A DNA stretch of 64,000 nt from contig NZ_BCRO01000051.1 of the NCBI RefSeq assembly GCF_001552635.1, positions 1-64,000 of the forward strand. The letters are read 5' to 3'. Each line of letters begins with the position of its first letter. Position 1 is the first letter of the stretch. A model generated the notes under the pieces. That model was not told the origin of the DNA. It did no database searches and saw nothing but the letters and a program-made list of their open reading frames with translations. Positions 18,808-27,809 of this stretch are shown in pieces. A program made the position numbers and the translations under genes. This stretch comes from Actinomadura hibisca NBRC 15177 (lineage in GTDB: Bacteria; Actinomycetota; Actinomycetes; Streptosporangiales; Streptosporangiaceae).

Positions 18808-19263
18808 ATGAGCGCCCTGAAGGAGAAGCTGGAGACCGACCTGTCCACCGCCATGAAGGCCCGCGACGAGGTGCGCACCCGCACCCTGCGCATGGCCCTC
18901 ACCGCGGTGAAGAACGAGGAGGTCGCCGGCAAGCGGTCCCGCGAGCTGTCCGACGACGACGTCGTCACGGTGCTCACCCGGGAGGCCAAGAAGCGCCGCG
19001 AGGCCGCCACCGCGTTCGCCGACGCCGGTCGCACCGAGCAGGCCCAGGCCGAGCGGGACGAGAACGCGGTGCTGGAGGAGTACCTGCCCGCCCAGCTCGG
19101 CGACGCCGAGCTGACCGCGCTGGTCGCCGACGCTATCGCCGAGGCGGGCGCGAGTGGGCCGCGCGCCATGGGCCAGGTCATGAAGATCGTGAACCCGAAG
19201 GTCGCCGGGCGGGCCGAGGGCGGCCGCGTCGCCGCCGAGGTCAAGCGGCAGCTCGCGACCTGA
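18808..19263 (+). CDS. GatB/YqeY domain protein
   Basis: A 151-residue YqeY-like protein: MSALKEKLETDLSTAMKARD, LRMALTAVKNEEV and a C-terminal helical domain with AMGQVMKIVNPKVAGRA. It is related to the tail domain of GatB, which contacts tRNA in the amidotransferase; its own role is not settled. It is divergent from the metallophosphoesterase and convergent with the PBP gene. Confidence 0.92.
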   Translation: MSALKEKLETDLSTAMKARDEVRTRTLRMALTAVKNEEVAGKRSRELSDDDVVTVLTREAKKRREAATAFADAGRTEQAQAERDENAVLEEYLPAQLGDAELTALVADAIAEAGASGPRAMGQVMKIVNPKVAGRAEGGRVAAEVKRQLAT

Positions 19264-19274
19264 CGGCGGACGCG

Positions 19275-19312
19275 CGAAGGCCCGGTCCCCCGGTGCGGGG
19301 GCCGGGCCTTCG
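19275..19312. terminator. Bidirectional hairpin between yqeY and the PBP gene
   Basis: CGAAGGCCCGG-T-CCCCC and CGGGGGCCGGGCCTTCG pair over about 16 bp with one bulged base and a short loop, between two convergent genes whose stops are 51 nt apart. Confidence 0.75.
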
Positions 19313-19314
19313 GC

Positions 19315-21615
19315 TTACCAGAACCAGTTGAAGCCGGGGCCGTCGTCCTCGGGCTTGCGGTCGTCCTGCTTCTTGCCGTTGCTCACGAACAGGGTCACGA
19401 CCGTGCCGGGCGAGGTCTCGGTCCCGGCGTCGGGCGAGGTGGAGGCCACGCTGCCCTTGGGCGCGTCCGACTCGACCGGCCGCGGCGAGACCTTGACGTC
19501 CAGGTCGGCGCCCCGCAGCCGGGCCGTCGCGGCGCCCACCGACATGCCCTTGACGTCCGGGACGGTGGTGGTGTCGCCGAAGTCCTGCGACGGCGTCCGG
19601 AAGCCCTGCGCCGGCTTGCCCGCCAGCGCGCCGCGCATGCTCTGCTGCCACATCGGGCCCGGGATGTCGGCGCCGTAGACGCCGTAGACCTTGTACTTCC
19701 AGGGGCCGCGGAAGTCCCAGTAGGCGACGGCCGCCGCCATGTTCGGGGTGTGGCCGGCGAACACCGCGCAGCTGTGCAGTTCGCAGGTGCCGGTCTTGCC
19801 GGCGGCGGGCCGGCCGAGGCCGAGGCCCTTGCCGGTGCCCTGGGTCAGCACGCCCTGGAGGATCGAGTTGACCTTGTCGGCGACGTCCTCGTCCAGGACC
19901 TGCTCGCACTCGCGCTTGGGCAGCTTCAGCTTCTTGCCGGCCGAGTCGACGACCTCGGTGACCGAGATCGGGGAGCAGTACTTGCCGCGCGCCGCGAAGC
20001 CCGCGTAGGCGGCGGCCAGGTGCACCATGTCGATGTCGTTGGTGCCGAGCACCTGCGACGGGTAGGGGTCCAGCGGCCCGCCGTTGGCCTTGCGCATCCC
20101 GAACTTCTCGGCCATCTTGACCGCCTCGCACACCCCGACGCGCTTCTCCAGCTCGGCGTAGAAGGTGTTCACCGAGTGCCAGGTGCCGTTCTTGAGGTTG
20201 AACGTGCCCGACTCGCTGTCACCGGCGTTGCTCATCGTCCAGCTGCCGCCGCCCAGCGTCTTGCCGCCCGGCATCTTGCACGACTGGAAGCCGCCGATCG
20301 TGGTGGTCTGCGGCGAGTTGATCGAGGTGCTGACCGGGATGCCCTGGTCGATCGCCGCGGCCAGCGTGAAGACCTTGAACGTCGAGCCCGCCGACACGCC
20401 GCTGCCGCCGCCGTGCAGGGTGTCGGCGGCCAGGTTGATGGTGGTGCGGCCCTTGCGGTCGCCGAACCGCTTGCTGGTGCCGATCGCGCGGACGTAGCCG
20501 GTGCCCGGTTCCACCATCGCCTCGGCGCCCACGCGGTTGCCGGTCGGGGAGACCCGGCCGCGCAGCGCGCTGTCCACCGCGCGCTGGGCCGTCATGTCCA
20601 GCGTGGTGCGGATGGAGTAGCCGCCGCGGTTCAGCTTGTTGACGATGGTCTCCTGCTGCTTCGGCTTGAGCTGCCAGTACTTGCCGTCGGCCAGGATGTT
20701 GAGCATGTCGTACTTGACGTACTCGCAGAAGAACGGCGCCTTGCTGGACTCGCAGCCGCCGACCGGGGACGTCGGGTTCAGGCCGAGCTTCTTGGCGGCG
20801 GCCTCGTCGGCCTGCGCCTTGGTGATGTGCCCCAGCTCCACCATCCGGTAGAGGACGACGTTGCGCCGCTTGCGCGCGTCGATCGGGTTGCGGGTGGGGT
20901 CGAAGGCGTTGGGGTTCTGCGTGATGCCCGCCAGCAGCGCGGCCTCGTGCAGCTTGAGCTTGGCGGCGGGCTTGCTGAAGTAGCGCTTGGCGGCGGCCTG
21001 CACGCCGTAGGCGCCCGAGCCGAAGTAGGCGATGTTCAGGTAGCCCTCAAGGATCTTGTCCTTGGGCATGCGCTGCTCGACGTCGAGGGCGTAGCGCAGC
21101 TCGCGCAGCTTGCGGCCGACGGTCGGCGCGGTGACCTGCCGGTACTCCTCCTGCGACTTGGCGCTGTCGACCAGCAGGTTCTTGACGTACTGCTGGGTGA
21201 GGGTCGAGCCGCCCTGGGTCTGCTCGGAGTTGGCGTTGGACGCCAGGGCGCGGATGGTGCCCTTCAGGTCGAGGGCGCCGTGCTCGTAGAAGCGCGAGTC
21301 CTCGATGTCGACGATGGCCTGCCGCATGACCGGGTCGACCTGGTCGAGGCGGACCGACTCCCGGAACTTGTCGAAGAACCGGGCCAGCTCCTTGCCGGAG
21401 GCGTCGTACACCACCGTCTTCTCCGACGGGGGGTCGGTCTTCAGCCGGCTGTCCATGCTCTGGAAGTTGTTGGAGGCGTCGCGCGCGGTCAGTCCCGCGC
21501 TGCCGATGCCGGGCAGCGCGATGAACGCGACCAGGACCCCGGCGACGACGGCGGCCCCCAGCAACCGGAACAGCGTGGAGAAGGCGTTGCCCCGACCCTC
21601 ATTCGCATCATGCAC
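19315..21615 (-). CDS. ponA: Bifunctional class A penicillin-binding protein with PASTA domain
   Basis: A 766-residue murein synthase. A short cytoplasmic segment and one membrane helix (residues 13-38) precede a GT51 glycosyltransferase (EDSRFYEHGALDLKG from 105, GGSTLTQQYVKNLL, then NIAYFGSGAYGVQAAAKRYF). The transpeptidase has STFK at 411-414, SVN at 481-483 and KTGT from 607. One PASTA repeat (about 690-755, VPDVKGMSVGAATARLRGAD) precedes a Lys/Asp-rich tail ending in FNWFW. It polymerises and crosslinks peptidoglycan outside the membrane. GTG 21615 is the best start although the ribosome site is weak. Position beside wblA matches ponA2. Confidence 0.95.
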   Translation of the reverse strand: MHDANEGRGNAFSTLFRLLGAAVVAGVLVAFIALPGIGSAGLTARDASNNFQSMDSRLKTDPPSEKTVVYDASGKELARFFDKFRESVRLDQVDPVMRQAIVDIEDSRFYEHGALDLKGTIRALASNANSEQTQGGSTLTQQYVKNLLVDSAKSQEEYRQVTAPTVGRKLRELRYALDVEQRMPKDKILEGYLNIAYFGSGAYGVQAAAKRYFSKPAAKLKLHEAALLAGITQNPNAFDPTRNPIDARKRRNVVLYRMVELGHITKAQADEAAAKKLGLNPTSPVGGCESSKAPFFCEYVKYDMLNILADGKYWQLKPKQQETIVNKLNRGGYSIRTTLDMTAQRAVDSALRGRVSPTGNRVGAEAMVEPGTGYVRAIGTSKRFGDRKGRTTINLAADTLHGGGSGVSAGSTFKVFTLAAAIDQGIPVSTSINSPQTTTIGGFQSCKMPGGKTLGGGSWTMSNAGDSESGTFNLKNGTWHSVNTFYAELEKRVGVCEAVKMAEKFGMRKANGGPLDPYPSQVLGTNDIDMVHLAAAYAGFAARGKYCSPISVTEVVDSAGKKLKLPKRECEQVLDEDVADKVNSILQGVLTQGTGKGLGLGRPAAGKTGTCELHSCAVFAGHTPNMAAAVAYWDFRGPWKYKVYGVYGADIPGPMWQQSMRGALAGKPAQGFRTPSQDFGDTTTVPDVKGMSVGAATARLRGADLDVKVSPRPVESDAPKGSVASTSPDAGTETSPGTVVTLFVSNGKKQDDRKPEDDGPGFNWFW

Positions 21616-22132
21616 GGGACCAGGGTACGCGGGACGACCAGTGCATACGGGACACCTCCCGGCTGCGGCACGCCCCTTGGCCGCCACTAGGCACGATCTT
21701 TCATCGCGGACACGACCGCTCCCACCAGCGGAGATTCTTCACAGAGAGGGCAGAGTGGGACTTTTTGCGGGCGGGGCGGAAGGGACCGGGTTGGCGGATT
21801 CCCGCCCCGGAAAGGGGCCGGTTGCGCGATCCTGGTGTCATGCGCGGACCGGTCCGGGCCTGGTCCCGCGCTCCGTGCGCGCGTGCGCCCCGACCTCGGC
21901 GGGGACGGCGCTGACAACCGCGCGGGAGTCCCGCGCGTCAAGAAGAGGTAACTAGTCCGTTCCGGCGGTATGGCCCGCGCGGGCTATATCGAGAATGGGC
22001 CCATCGGGGACTGTTGAATCGCCCCTCGCTTCCGTAAGTTCTTCCCCACGGCTTTCGTTTGGCGGCCTGACGTCCGCGCCCGTCTGGCCAAGGAGCGCAA
22101 ATCGACACAGACCCTAGGGGAGTGGGGCCAAG
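21616..22132. promoter_or_regulatory. Long divergent control region of the PBP gene and wblA
   Basis: 517 nt without a gene separates two divergent starts. A perfect 9-bp hairpin CGCGCGGGA-G-TCCCGCGCG lies at 21919-21937. No -10/-35 pair is convincing. The length is consistent with complex control of wblA, which is heavily regulated in Streptomyces; no binding site is assigned. Confidence 0.45.
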
Positions 22133-22444
22133 ATGTGGATCACGGATTGGACCGCCCGCGCCGCCTGCCGTAATGCGGACCCGGACGCCCTGTTCGTGCA
22201 GGGAGCGGCGCAGAACCGAGCCAAGCTCATCTGTCGCGGCTGCCCGGTGCGGACCGAGTGTCTCGCCGACGCCCTCGACAACCGGATCGAATTCGGTGTC
22301 TGGGGCGGGATGACCGAGCGTGAGCGTCGAGCTCTGCTGCGGCGGCGTCCGGATGTGCAGTCGTGGCGCGATCTGCTGGAGACCGCGAAGGAAGAGTACG
22401 AGCGGTCGGTGGATGTGGACGAGGAAGAACTCGTCGCCAGTTGA
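22133..22444 (+). CDS. wblA: WhiB-family Fe-S regulator, WblA/WhiB4 orthologue
   Basis: A 103-residue Wbl protein. The four cluster cysteines are C12, C34, C37 and C43 (CRGC then C after five), and the GVWGG turn is at 55-59, followed by the basic ERERRALLRRRP helix. Wbl proteins hold a redox- and NO-sensitive [4Fe-4S] cluster and act with sigma factors. Location between a PASTA-PBP and paired Get3-like ATPases identifies it as the wblA (Streptomyces) / whiB4 (M. tuberculosis) type, which controls sporulation, antibiotic production or oxidative-stress responses in those hosts. The start follows GGGGAGTGG. Confidence 0.93.
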   Translation: MWITDWTARAACRNADPDALFVQGAAQNRAKLICRGCPVRTECLADALDNRIEFGVWGGMTERERRALLRRRPDVQSWRDLLETAKEEYERSVDVDEEELVAS

Positions 22445-22518
22445 CGTCGAGCGGGCCCCCATGACCCCGGGGCCCGTCGGGGGATGACGGTCCAGGGACC
22501 GGCACGGTCTAGAGCAAT

Positions 22519-22556
22519 CGGCCGCAGGCGGGCGCTTCGGCGCCCGCCTGCGGCCG
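22519..22556 (+). terminator. Terminator of wblA
   Basis: A perfect 17-bp stem (CGGCCGCAGGCGGGCGC and its complement) closed by a TTCG tetraloop, 75 nt after the wblA stop. A smaller GGGCCCC hairpin precedes it at about 22450-22478. Confidence 0.85.
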
Positions 22557-22683
22557 TCTGCATGTCCGCGGCCTGATTCGGGTGGGGCGGAGGACGGATT
22601 CGAGCCGTCCCTATCGGGGCGTGTCCGCATCCGGCCACGAGGCGCTCGTTTAGCCGCAGGCCGCCGCGCGGCCCCAGAACGCG

Positions 22684-23043
22684 TCAGGCGCTGGCGACGA
22701 CGGCGGCGAAGGTCACGACGTGCAGCACGGCGTGCAGGACCACCAGCGGCGGCCGTACGGCGCGTGCGGGACGCGGCAGCATCACCGCGAGCACGGCGGC
22801 GACGGCGCTCGCCCAGAACGACCACCACGCGACGGTCAGCAGCGTGCCCGCGTTCGGGTCGCAGTTCTCGCCATAGGTGAGGCAGCGGGCGAAGGCCGAC
22901 GAGCTGAGCACGACGATCCAGGCCAGCACGGTGGACGGGATGAGCGCGCCCAGTCCGACCCCGGCGGCGACGCGCCAGGGATCGCGGCGCGGCTTGGCGT
23001 TCGGGGGCTGGGCGCCGGGCGCGACGGGGGCGTATGCGTTCAT
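22684..23043 (-). CDS. Small four-helix membrane protein
   Basis: A 119-residue protein with a Pro/Ala-rich N-terminus and about three or four hydrophobic segments; the region between the first two holds two Cys (CLTYGENCDPNAG) that could form a disulfide outside the membrane. ATG 23043 is preferred over a TTG four codons upstream. No family recognised. It is the last gene of a leftward run with the two ATPases, about 106 nt after them. Confidence 0.6.
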   Translation of the reverse strand: MNAYAPVAPGAQPPNAKPRRDPWRVAAGVGLGALIPSTVLAWIVVLSSSAFARCLTYGENCDPNAGTLLTVAWWSFWASAVAAVLAVMLPRPARAVRPPLVVLHAVLHVVTFAAVVASA

Positions 23044-23149
23044 GGATCCAGCCAACCGCCGGGACGGGGCCGCGCGAATCCGTGTGGCTACTCATGCGCC
23101 GGAGCCCGCATACTCAAGGGCTCATGCGGTGTACCGACGGGCGGGAGCG

Positions 23150-24289
23150 TCAGGCGGCCGGGGTGTTCCTTGTGCGGTTGCCCGCCAGGTCCTCGCCCAC
23201 GCGGCGCAGGCCGTCCAGGTCGTGCACGTCCTCCGCCTGCGCGGGCACGGCCGTGACCGGGACGTTCGGGTGCGCCGACGTGAAGTGGGCGCGCAGCCGC
23301 TCCTCGCGCGCCGCCAGCTGCATCCGGTCGGTGTGCAGGCGCAGCAGCGCCGAGGTCAGCCCGTGCTCGCCGCGCTCCTCCAGCGCCTCGGCGGCGGCCT
23401 GGCTGCGGGCCGCCGACAGGCAGTCGTCGCACTCGTGGACGCGGTTGACCACCAGCCCCGCCAGCGGCATCCGCTCCTCCGCCAGGCGCTCCACGAAGTA
23501 GGACGCCTCGCGCAGCGCGTCTGGCTCGGGAGCCGCGACGACCAGGAACGCGGTGCCGGGCGTCTGCAGCAGCTTGAAGGTCTTCTCGGCGCGCTCGCGG
23601 AAGCCGCCGAACATCGTGTCGAACGCCGCCACGAACGTCTGCACGTCGCGCAGCAGCTGCACGCCCAGCACCTTGTTGATCACGCCGGTGAACACGCCGA
23701 AGCCCGCGCTGATCACCTTCACGCCGAAGCGGCCGCCGGTCTTGGCGGGCGCGGCCAGGATCTTCATGAAGCGGCCGTCCAGGAAGCGGCCCATGCGCTC
23801 GGGCGCGTCCAGGAAGTCCAGCGCGTTCCGCGACGGCGGGGTGTCCACGATGATCAGGTCCCAGGCGCCCGAGCGGTGCAGTTGGCCGAGCTTCTCCATC
23901 GCCATGTACTCCTGCGTGCCCGACAGGGACGACGACAGCGACTGGTAGAAGGGGTTGGCCAGGATCTGCTTGGCGCGGTCGGGGTCGGAGTGCGCCTCGA
24001 CGATCTCGTCGAAGGTGCGCTTCATGTCGAGCATCATGGCGTGCAGCTCGCCGTCGCCGCCGACCTCGATGCGGCGCGGGTTGTTGTCCAGCTCCGACAG
24101 GCCCATGGACTGGGCGAGGCGGCGGGCCGGGTCGACGGTGAGCACGACCACGTCGCGGCCGCGCTCGGCGGCGCGCACGCCGAGCGCCGCGGCGGTGGTG
24201 GTCTTGCCGACGCCGCCGGAGCCGCAGCAGACGATGATCTTGGTGCGCGGGTCGTCGAGCAGCGCGTCGACGTCGAGGGCCTTGCTCAT
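23150..24289 (-). CDS. Get3/ArsA-like ATPase, second subunit (BagB-type)
   Basis: A 379-residue anion-transporting-ATPase-like P-loop protein: CCGSGGVGKTTTAAAL, a switch I VDPARRL and a switch II VDTPPSRNALDFLDAP. It starts 1 nt after the stop of the first ATPase. The pair corresponds to M. tuberculosis Rv3679/Rv3680, described as Get3 homologues that form a BagAB complex. A role with hydrophobic clients or in stress tolerance is inferred from those homologues. A CDDC motif near residue 300 recalls the CxxC zinc site of Get3. Confidence 0.88.
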   Translation of the reverse strand: MSKALDVDALLDDPRTKIIVCCGSGGVGKTTTAAALGVRAAERGRDVVVLTVDPARRLAQSMGLSELDNNPRRIEVGGDGELHAMMLDMKRTFDEIVEAHSDPDRAKQILANPFYQSLSSSLSGTQEYMAMEKLGQLHRSGAWDLIIVDTPPSRNALDFLDAPERMGRFLDGRFMKILAAPAKTGGRFGVKVISAGFGVFTGVINKVLGVQLLRDVQTFVAAFDTMFGGFRERAEKTFKLLQTPGTAFLVVAAPEPDALREASYFVERLAEERMPLAGLVVNRVHECDDCLSAARSQAAAEALEERGEHGLTSALLRLHTDRMQLAAREERLRAHFTSAHPNVPVTAVPAQAEDVHDLDGLRRVGEDLAGNRTRNTPAA

Positions 24290-24290
24290 C

Positions 24291-25298
24291 TCAGGCGACT
24301 CCCTGCTCGCGTAGTGCCCCGGCCAGGTCGTACAGGCCGGCGAGGTCCATGCCGTCGCTGAGCAGCGGCAGCGTGTAGCGCGGCTGCTCGACCGACTCCA
24401 GGCGCTCCTTCTCGCGGCGCTGGAGCGCGGTGCGGCGGGCGTGCGCGGTGGCCTCCTGCGCGAGGACGGCGGCGACGCGCTCGGCGTCGCCCTCCACCCC
24501 GGCCGACTTGAGGGCCTGGACGATCTCGCCGACGTCCAGGGCGCCCTCGGCGGCCGCGGCCAGCTCGGCGGCGGGCAGCACGGGCGGGTGCTCCATGTTG
24601 ACGAACACGCCGCCGACCGGGAGCCCGACCTCGGCCAGGTCGTGGACGCCGTCCATGGTCTCCTGGACCGGCATCTCCTCCAGCAGCGTCACGAAGTGCA
24701 CGGCCGTCTCGGGGCTGCGCACCACCTTCATGACGGTGTCGGCGTGGTTGCGGATCGGGCCGACCTTGGCCAGGCCGGAGACCTCGTCGTTGACGTTCAG
24801 GAACTTGGTGATGCGGCCGGTCGGCGGGGCGTCCATGACGACCGCGTCGTAGACGAACGAGCCGTCCTTGTTCTTGCGGCGGACGGCCTCGCTGGTCTTG
24901 CCGGTGAGGATGACGTCGCGCAGGCCGGGCGCGATGGTGGTGACGAAGTCGACCACGCCCAGCTTGGACATCGCCTTGCCGGCCCGCTTGAGGTTGTAGA
25001 ACATCTCGAGGTACTCGACGAGCGCCTCTTCGGTGTCGATGGCGAGCGCGTACACGTCCCCGCCGTCGGGGGCGACGGCGACCTTGCGCTCCTCGTACGG
25101 CAGCGGCGGGCAGTCGAAGAGCTGGGCGATGCCCTGGCGCCCCTCCACCTCGACCAGCAGCACCTTGCGCCCGCCCGCGGCCAGGGCCAGGGCGAGTGCG
25201 GCGGCGACGGTGGTCTTGCCGGTCCCGCCCTTGCCCGTGACCACATGGAGGCGTACGCCGTCCCAGTCGGTGTCTCTCGCGCTCACCCGATTGACCAT
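24291..25298 (-). CDS. Get3/ArsA-like ATPase, first subunit (BagA-type)
   Basis: A 335-residue P-loop ATPase of the ArsA/Get3 family: VVTGKGGTGKTTVAAAL at the N-terminus and the switch II VVMDAPPTGRITKFLNV. It has no second ATPase half and lacks the arsenical-binding cysteines of ArsA. Single-nucleotide spacing to the next gene shows tight coupling. It is probably cytosolic and heterodimeric with that partner. Confidence 0.88.
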   Translation of the reverse strand: MVNRVSARDTDWDGVRLHVVTGKGGTGKTTVAAALALALAAGGRKVLLVEVEGRQGIAQLFDCPPLPYEERKVAVAPDGGDVYALAIDTEEALVEYLEMFYNLKRAGKAMSKLGVVDFVTTIAPGLRDVILTGKTSEAVRRKNKDGSFVYDAVVMDAPPTGRITKFLNVNDEVSGLAKVGPIRNHADTVMKVVRSPETAVHFVTLLEEMPVQETMDGVHDLAEVGLPVGGVFVNMEHPPVLPAAELAAAAEGALDVGEIVQALKSAGVEGDAERVAAVLAQEATAHARRTALQRREKERLESVEQPRYTLPLLSDGMDLAGLYDLAGALREQGVA

Positions 25299-25501
25299 AT
25301 CGTTCGCTCAGCAAAGACTTCAGAGGGCGTCCGCTCGGATGCAAGTGATTCCTGACACGGTGCCCCCGTGCTCCGGAAACCTCGCCGGACCGTTGTTCCC
25401 CGCAGTGCCCATGGGGTTGGCTGGGAAACGTGGAACCGGTGCCCGGATGGGGCCGTCCCGTCGCCGGGGGCCGGTGATCGGCACGGCGGAAGGAGCCGGC
25501 G

Positions 25502-26476
25502 ATGGAAGTGCTTCTGGTGATACTGCTGGTCGGCGTGGTCGTCTTCGGACTGATCGGGCTGGCCTCCTCGGTCCGCGTGGTGCAGCAGTACGAGCACGGG
25601 ATCGTGTTCCGGTTCGGCCGGGTGCAGGGCGCCGACGGGCTGCGGCCCGGGGCGGTCCGCAAGCCCGGCCTGACGGCGATCATCCCGTTCGCAGAGCGCA
25701 TGCAGAAGGTCAACCAGCAGACCGTCACGATGAACGTGCCCGGCCAGGAGGGCATCACCCAGGACAACGTGAGCGTGCGGGTGGACGCGGTCGTGTACTT
25801 CCGGGTGATCGACCCGGTGAAGGCGATCGTCAACGTGCAGAACTACGGCCTGGCGGTCTCCCAGATCGGCCAGACCTCGCTGCGCTCGGTGATCGGCCAG
25901 ACCGACATGCAGGAGCTGCTGGGCGAGCGCGAGAAGATCAACACCCGGCTGCGCTCGATCATGGACGAGATCACCGACGCGCCCTGGGGCATCCGGATCG
26001 AGCGCGTGGAGATCAAGGACGTGTCGCTGCCGGAGGGCATGAAGCGCTCGATGGCGCGGCAGGCCGAGGCCGAGCGGGAGCGCCGGGCGCGGATCATCAC
26101 GGCCGACGGCGAGTTCCAGGCGTCCAAGCGGCTGGCCGCGGCGGCGGAGATCATGTCGCAGGACCCGGCCGCGCTCCAGCTGCGGCTGCTCCAGACGGTG
26201 GTGGAGGTGTCGGCGGAGAAGAACAGCACGCTGGTGATGCCGCTGCCGGTGGAGCTGCTGCGCTTCTTCGACAAGATGGGGGGCTCGGCGCAGCAGGGGG
26301 CCCAGCCGGCGGAGAAGCCGGACCTGGGCGAGCGGCTGGCGAAGGCCGAGGAGGAGCTGGCGAAGGCGGCGGAGGCGCCCGCGGCCCTGGACCCGGCGAA
26401 GGACGTGCCGCCGGTGGTGGGCCTGGACGAGCCCGAACGCCTCCCGGCCGAACGCCCGGAGGAGCCGCCGCACTGA
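25502..26476 (+). CDS. SPFH domain protein, slipin/stomatin type
   Basis: A 324-residue protein with an N-terminal membrane segment (LLVILLVGVVVFGLIGLA), an SPFH domain (VVQQYEHGIVFRFGRV, then VDAVVYFRVIDPVKAI), a coiled coil rich in Ala/Glu/Arg near 195-225, and a Pro/Glu-rich tail. Slipins oligomerise at membranes and scaffold microdomains. The NfeD-type partner often found next to slipins is absent. The start is ATG 25502 behind GAAGGAGCC. Confidence 0.93.
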   Translation: MEVLLVILLVGVVVFGLIGLASSVRVVQQYEHGIVFRFGRVQGADGLRPGAVRKPGLTAIIPFAERMQKVNQQTVTMNVPGQEGITQDNVSVRVDAVVYFRVIDPVKAIVNVQNYGLAVSQIGQTSLRSVIGQTDMQELLGEREKINTRLRSIMDEITDAPWGIRIERVEIKDVSLPEGMKRSMARQAEAERERRARIITADGEFQASKRLAAAAEIMSQDPAALQLRLLQTVVEVSAEKNSTLVMPLPVELLRFFDKMGGSAQQGAQPAEKPDLGERLAKAEEELAKAAEAPAALDPAKDVPPVVGLDEPERLPAERPEEPPH

Positions 26477-26501
26477 GAAGGGACGTCCGAGCCCGTCGGC
26501 G

Positions 26502-27740
26502 TCATGTGGGGCGGGCGTCCTCGACGGGCAGGGGCTTGGCGTTGGTGCTCGTGTTCTTTGCTGGCAGGTGCAGCGGGCGGCGTACGCCTGGGGCTGCTGC
26601 TGTGCCCAGGCACGCCGTCGCCACCAGCGCCGCCGCCGCTACCAGCGGTATTTCTGGGCCCCACGCTGTTGCCGCCCACGGCGCCAGCGTGTAGCCCAGC
26701 GGTGCGGCCGCCAGGGACAGCAGCCAGTCGTAGGAGGTCACCCGGGCCAGCGCGTGCGCCGGGATCGACGTCTGCACCGTCGTCTCCCACAGCGGGTTCA
26801 GCACGCCCAGGCCCAGCAGCGCCAGCCCGTAGGCCCCGATCAGCAGCGGCGCGGGCGCGCCCGACGCCAGCAGCAGCAACGGCAGCGCCAGCGCCGCCAG
26901 CCCCATGTTGGCCACCAGCACCGGACGCCGGGGACGCAGCCGTGCCGCCAGCAGCGAGCCCGCGACCAGGCCGACGGCCCCCGCCTGCAACGTCGCCAGC
27001 CACACGCCCTCGCCGCCCAGCTCGCGCACCGCGATCACCGGGCCGAGCGTCAGCAGCACGGCCATCGTCCCGTTCCACACCGAGTGCGCGATCAGGCTCG
27101 TCCAGTACCAGTCCCGCGCGCGCACCTCCGTCCAGCCCTCGGCCAGGTCGGCGCGCAGCGAGCGGCGCGGCAGCGGGATGTGCCGCACCCTCGTCAGCAC
27201 CAGCAGCACCGCGCTCAACCCGAACGTCGCCGCGTCCAGCACGAACGTCCAGCCAGGTCCCACCGTCAGCACGAGCGAACCGGCCAGTACGGGCCCCGCC
27301 AGGCGCGCCGCGCCGTTCGCGACGCCGAGCAGCGAGTTGGCGCGTTGCAGGCCGGACTCCGGCACCGTCCCCGCGACCAGCGGCGAGGCGGTCGGCAGGG
27401 CCAGCGCCGAGGCCGTGCCGCAGACGGCCTGCGCGGCGGCCAGGTGCCACAACCGGGGGTCTCCGCCGAGCAGTTCGGCGGCCGCGAACGCCTGGGCCGC
27501 GCACGCCGCGACGTCGGCGCCGATCGCCACGCGGCGGGCCGGGAGCCGGTCGGCCAGCACGCCGCCGAGCGGGAGCAGGAGCAGCCGCGGCACCATCGCG
27601 CAGGCCAGGACGAGGGCGAGGGCGGCGCCGGAGCCGGTCGTGCGCAGGACGGCGAGGGTCAGGGCGGCGGGGACGGCCGCATCGCCGACCAGCGACAGCG
27701 CGCGGGCGGTGAACAGCAGCCGGAAGTCTCGGGGTCGCAT
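26502..27740 (-). CDS. MFS transporter
   Basis: A 412-residue membrane transporter with about twelve hydrophobic helices, the loop 2-3 motif GGVLADRLPARR, and family similarity to drug-efflux MFS proteins. It is divergent from a MarR regulator 69 nt away, with a shared inverted repeat, so it is probably repressed by that MarR and induced by its substrate. Confidence 0.9.
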   Translation of the reverse strand: MRPRDFRLLFTARALSLVGDAAVPAALTLAVLRTTGSGAALALVLACAMVPRLLLLPLGGVLADRLPARRVAIGADVAACAAQAFAAAELLGGDPRLWHLAAAQAVCGTASALALPTASPLVAGTVPESGLQRANSLLGVANGAARLAGPVLAGSLVLTVGPGWTFVLDAATFGLSAVLLVLTRVRHIPLPRRSLRADLAEGWTEVRARDWYWTSLIAHSVWNGTMAVLLTLGPVIAVRELGGEGVWLATLQAGAVGLVAGSLLAARLRPRRPVLVANMGLAALALPLLLLASGAPAPLLIGAYGLALLGLGVLNPLWETTVQTSIPAHALARVTSYDWLLSLAAAPLGYTLAPWAATAWGPEIPLVAAAALVATACLGTAAAPGVRRPLHLPAKNTSTNAKPLPVEDARPT

Positions 27741-27762
27741 GCCGGGAAGGTAGGTCGATGCC

Positions 27763-27794
27763 GAATAGTTCGTCAAGGAATTATTCGTCAGGGA
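27763..27794. promoter_or_regulatory. Candidate MarR operator
   Basis: GAATAGTT (27763-27770) and AATTATTC (27779-27786) form an inverted repeat with one mismatch. Overlapping it, TTCGTCAAGGA (27769-27779) and TTCGTCAGGGA (27784-27794) form a direct repeat. All lie between the MarR and MFS starts. Confidence 0.55.
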
Positions 27795-27809
27795 GGTAAG
27801 GTGGGGAGC

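Noticed and set aside
19750-21690. Long antisense ORF over the PBP gene
   Set aside because: Frame is open only because of third-position GC in the opposite strand; no domain or ribosome site.
22575-22640. T-arm-like hairpin GGACGGATTCGAGCCGTCC suggesting a tRNA
   Set aside because: No matching acceptor stem, D arm or anticodon arm on either strand; it is only a short hairpin between wblA and a membrane protein gene.
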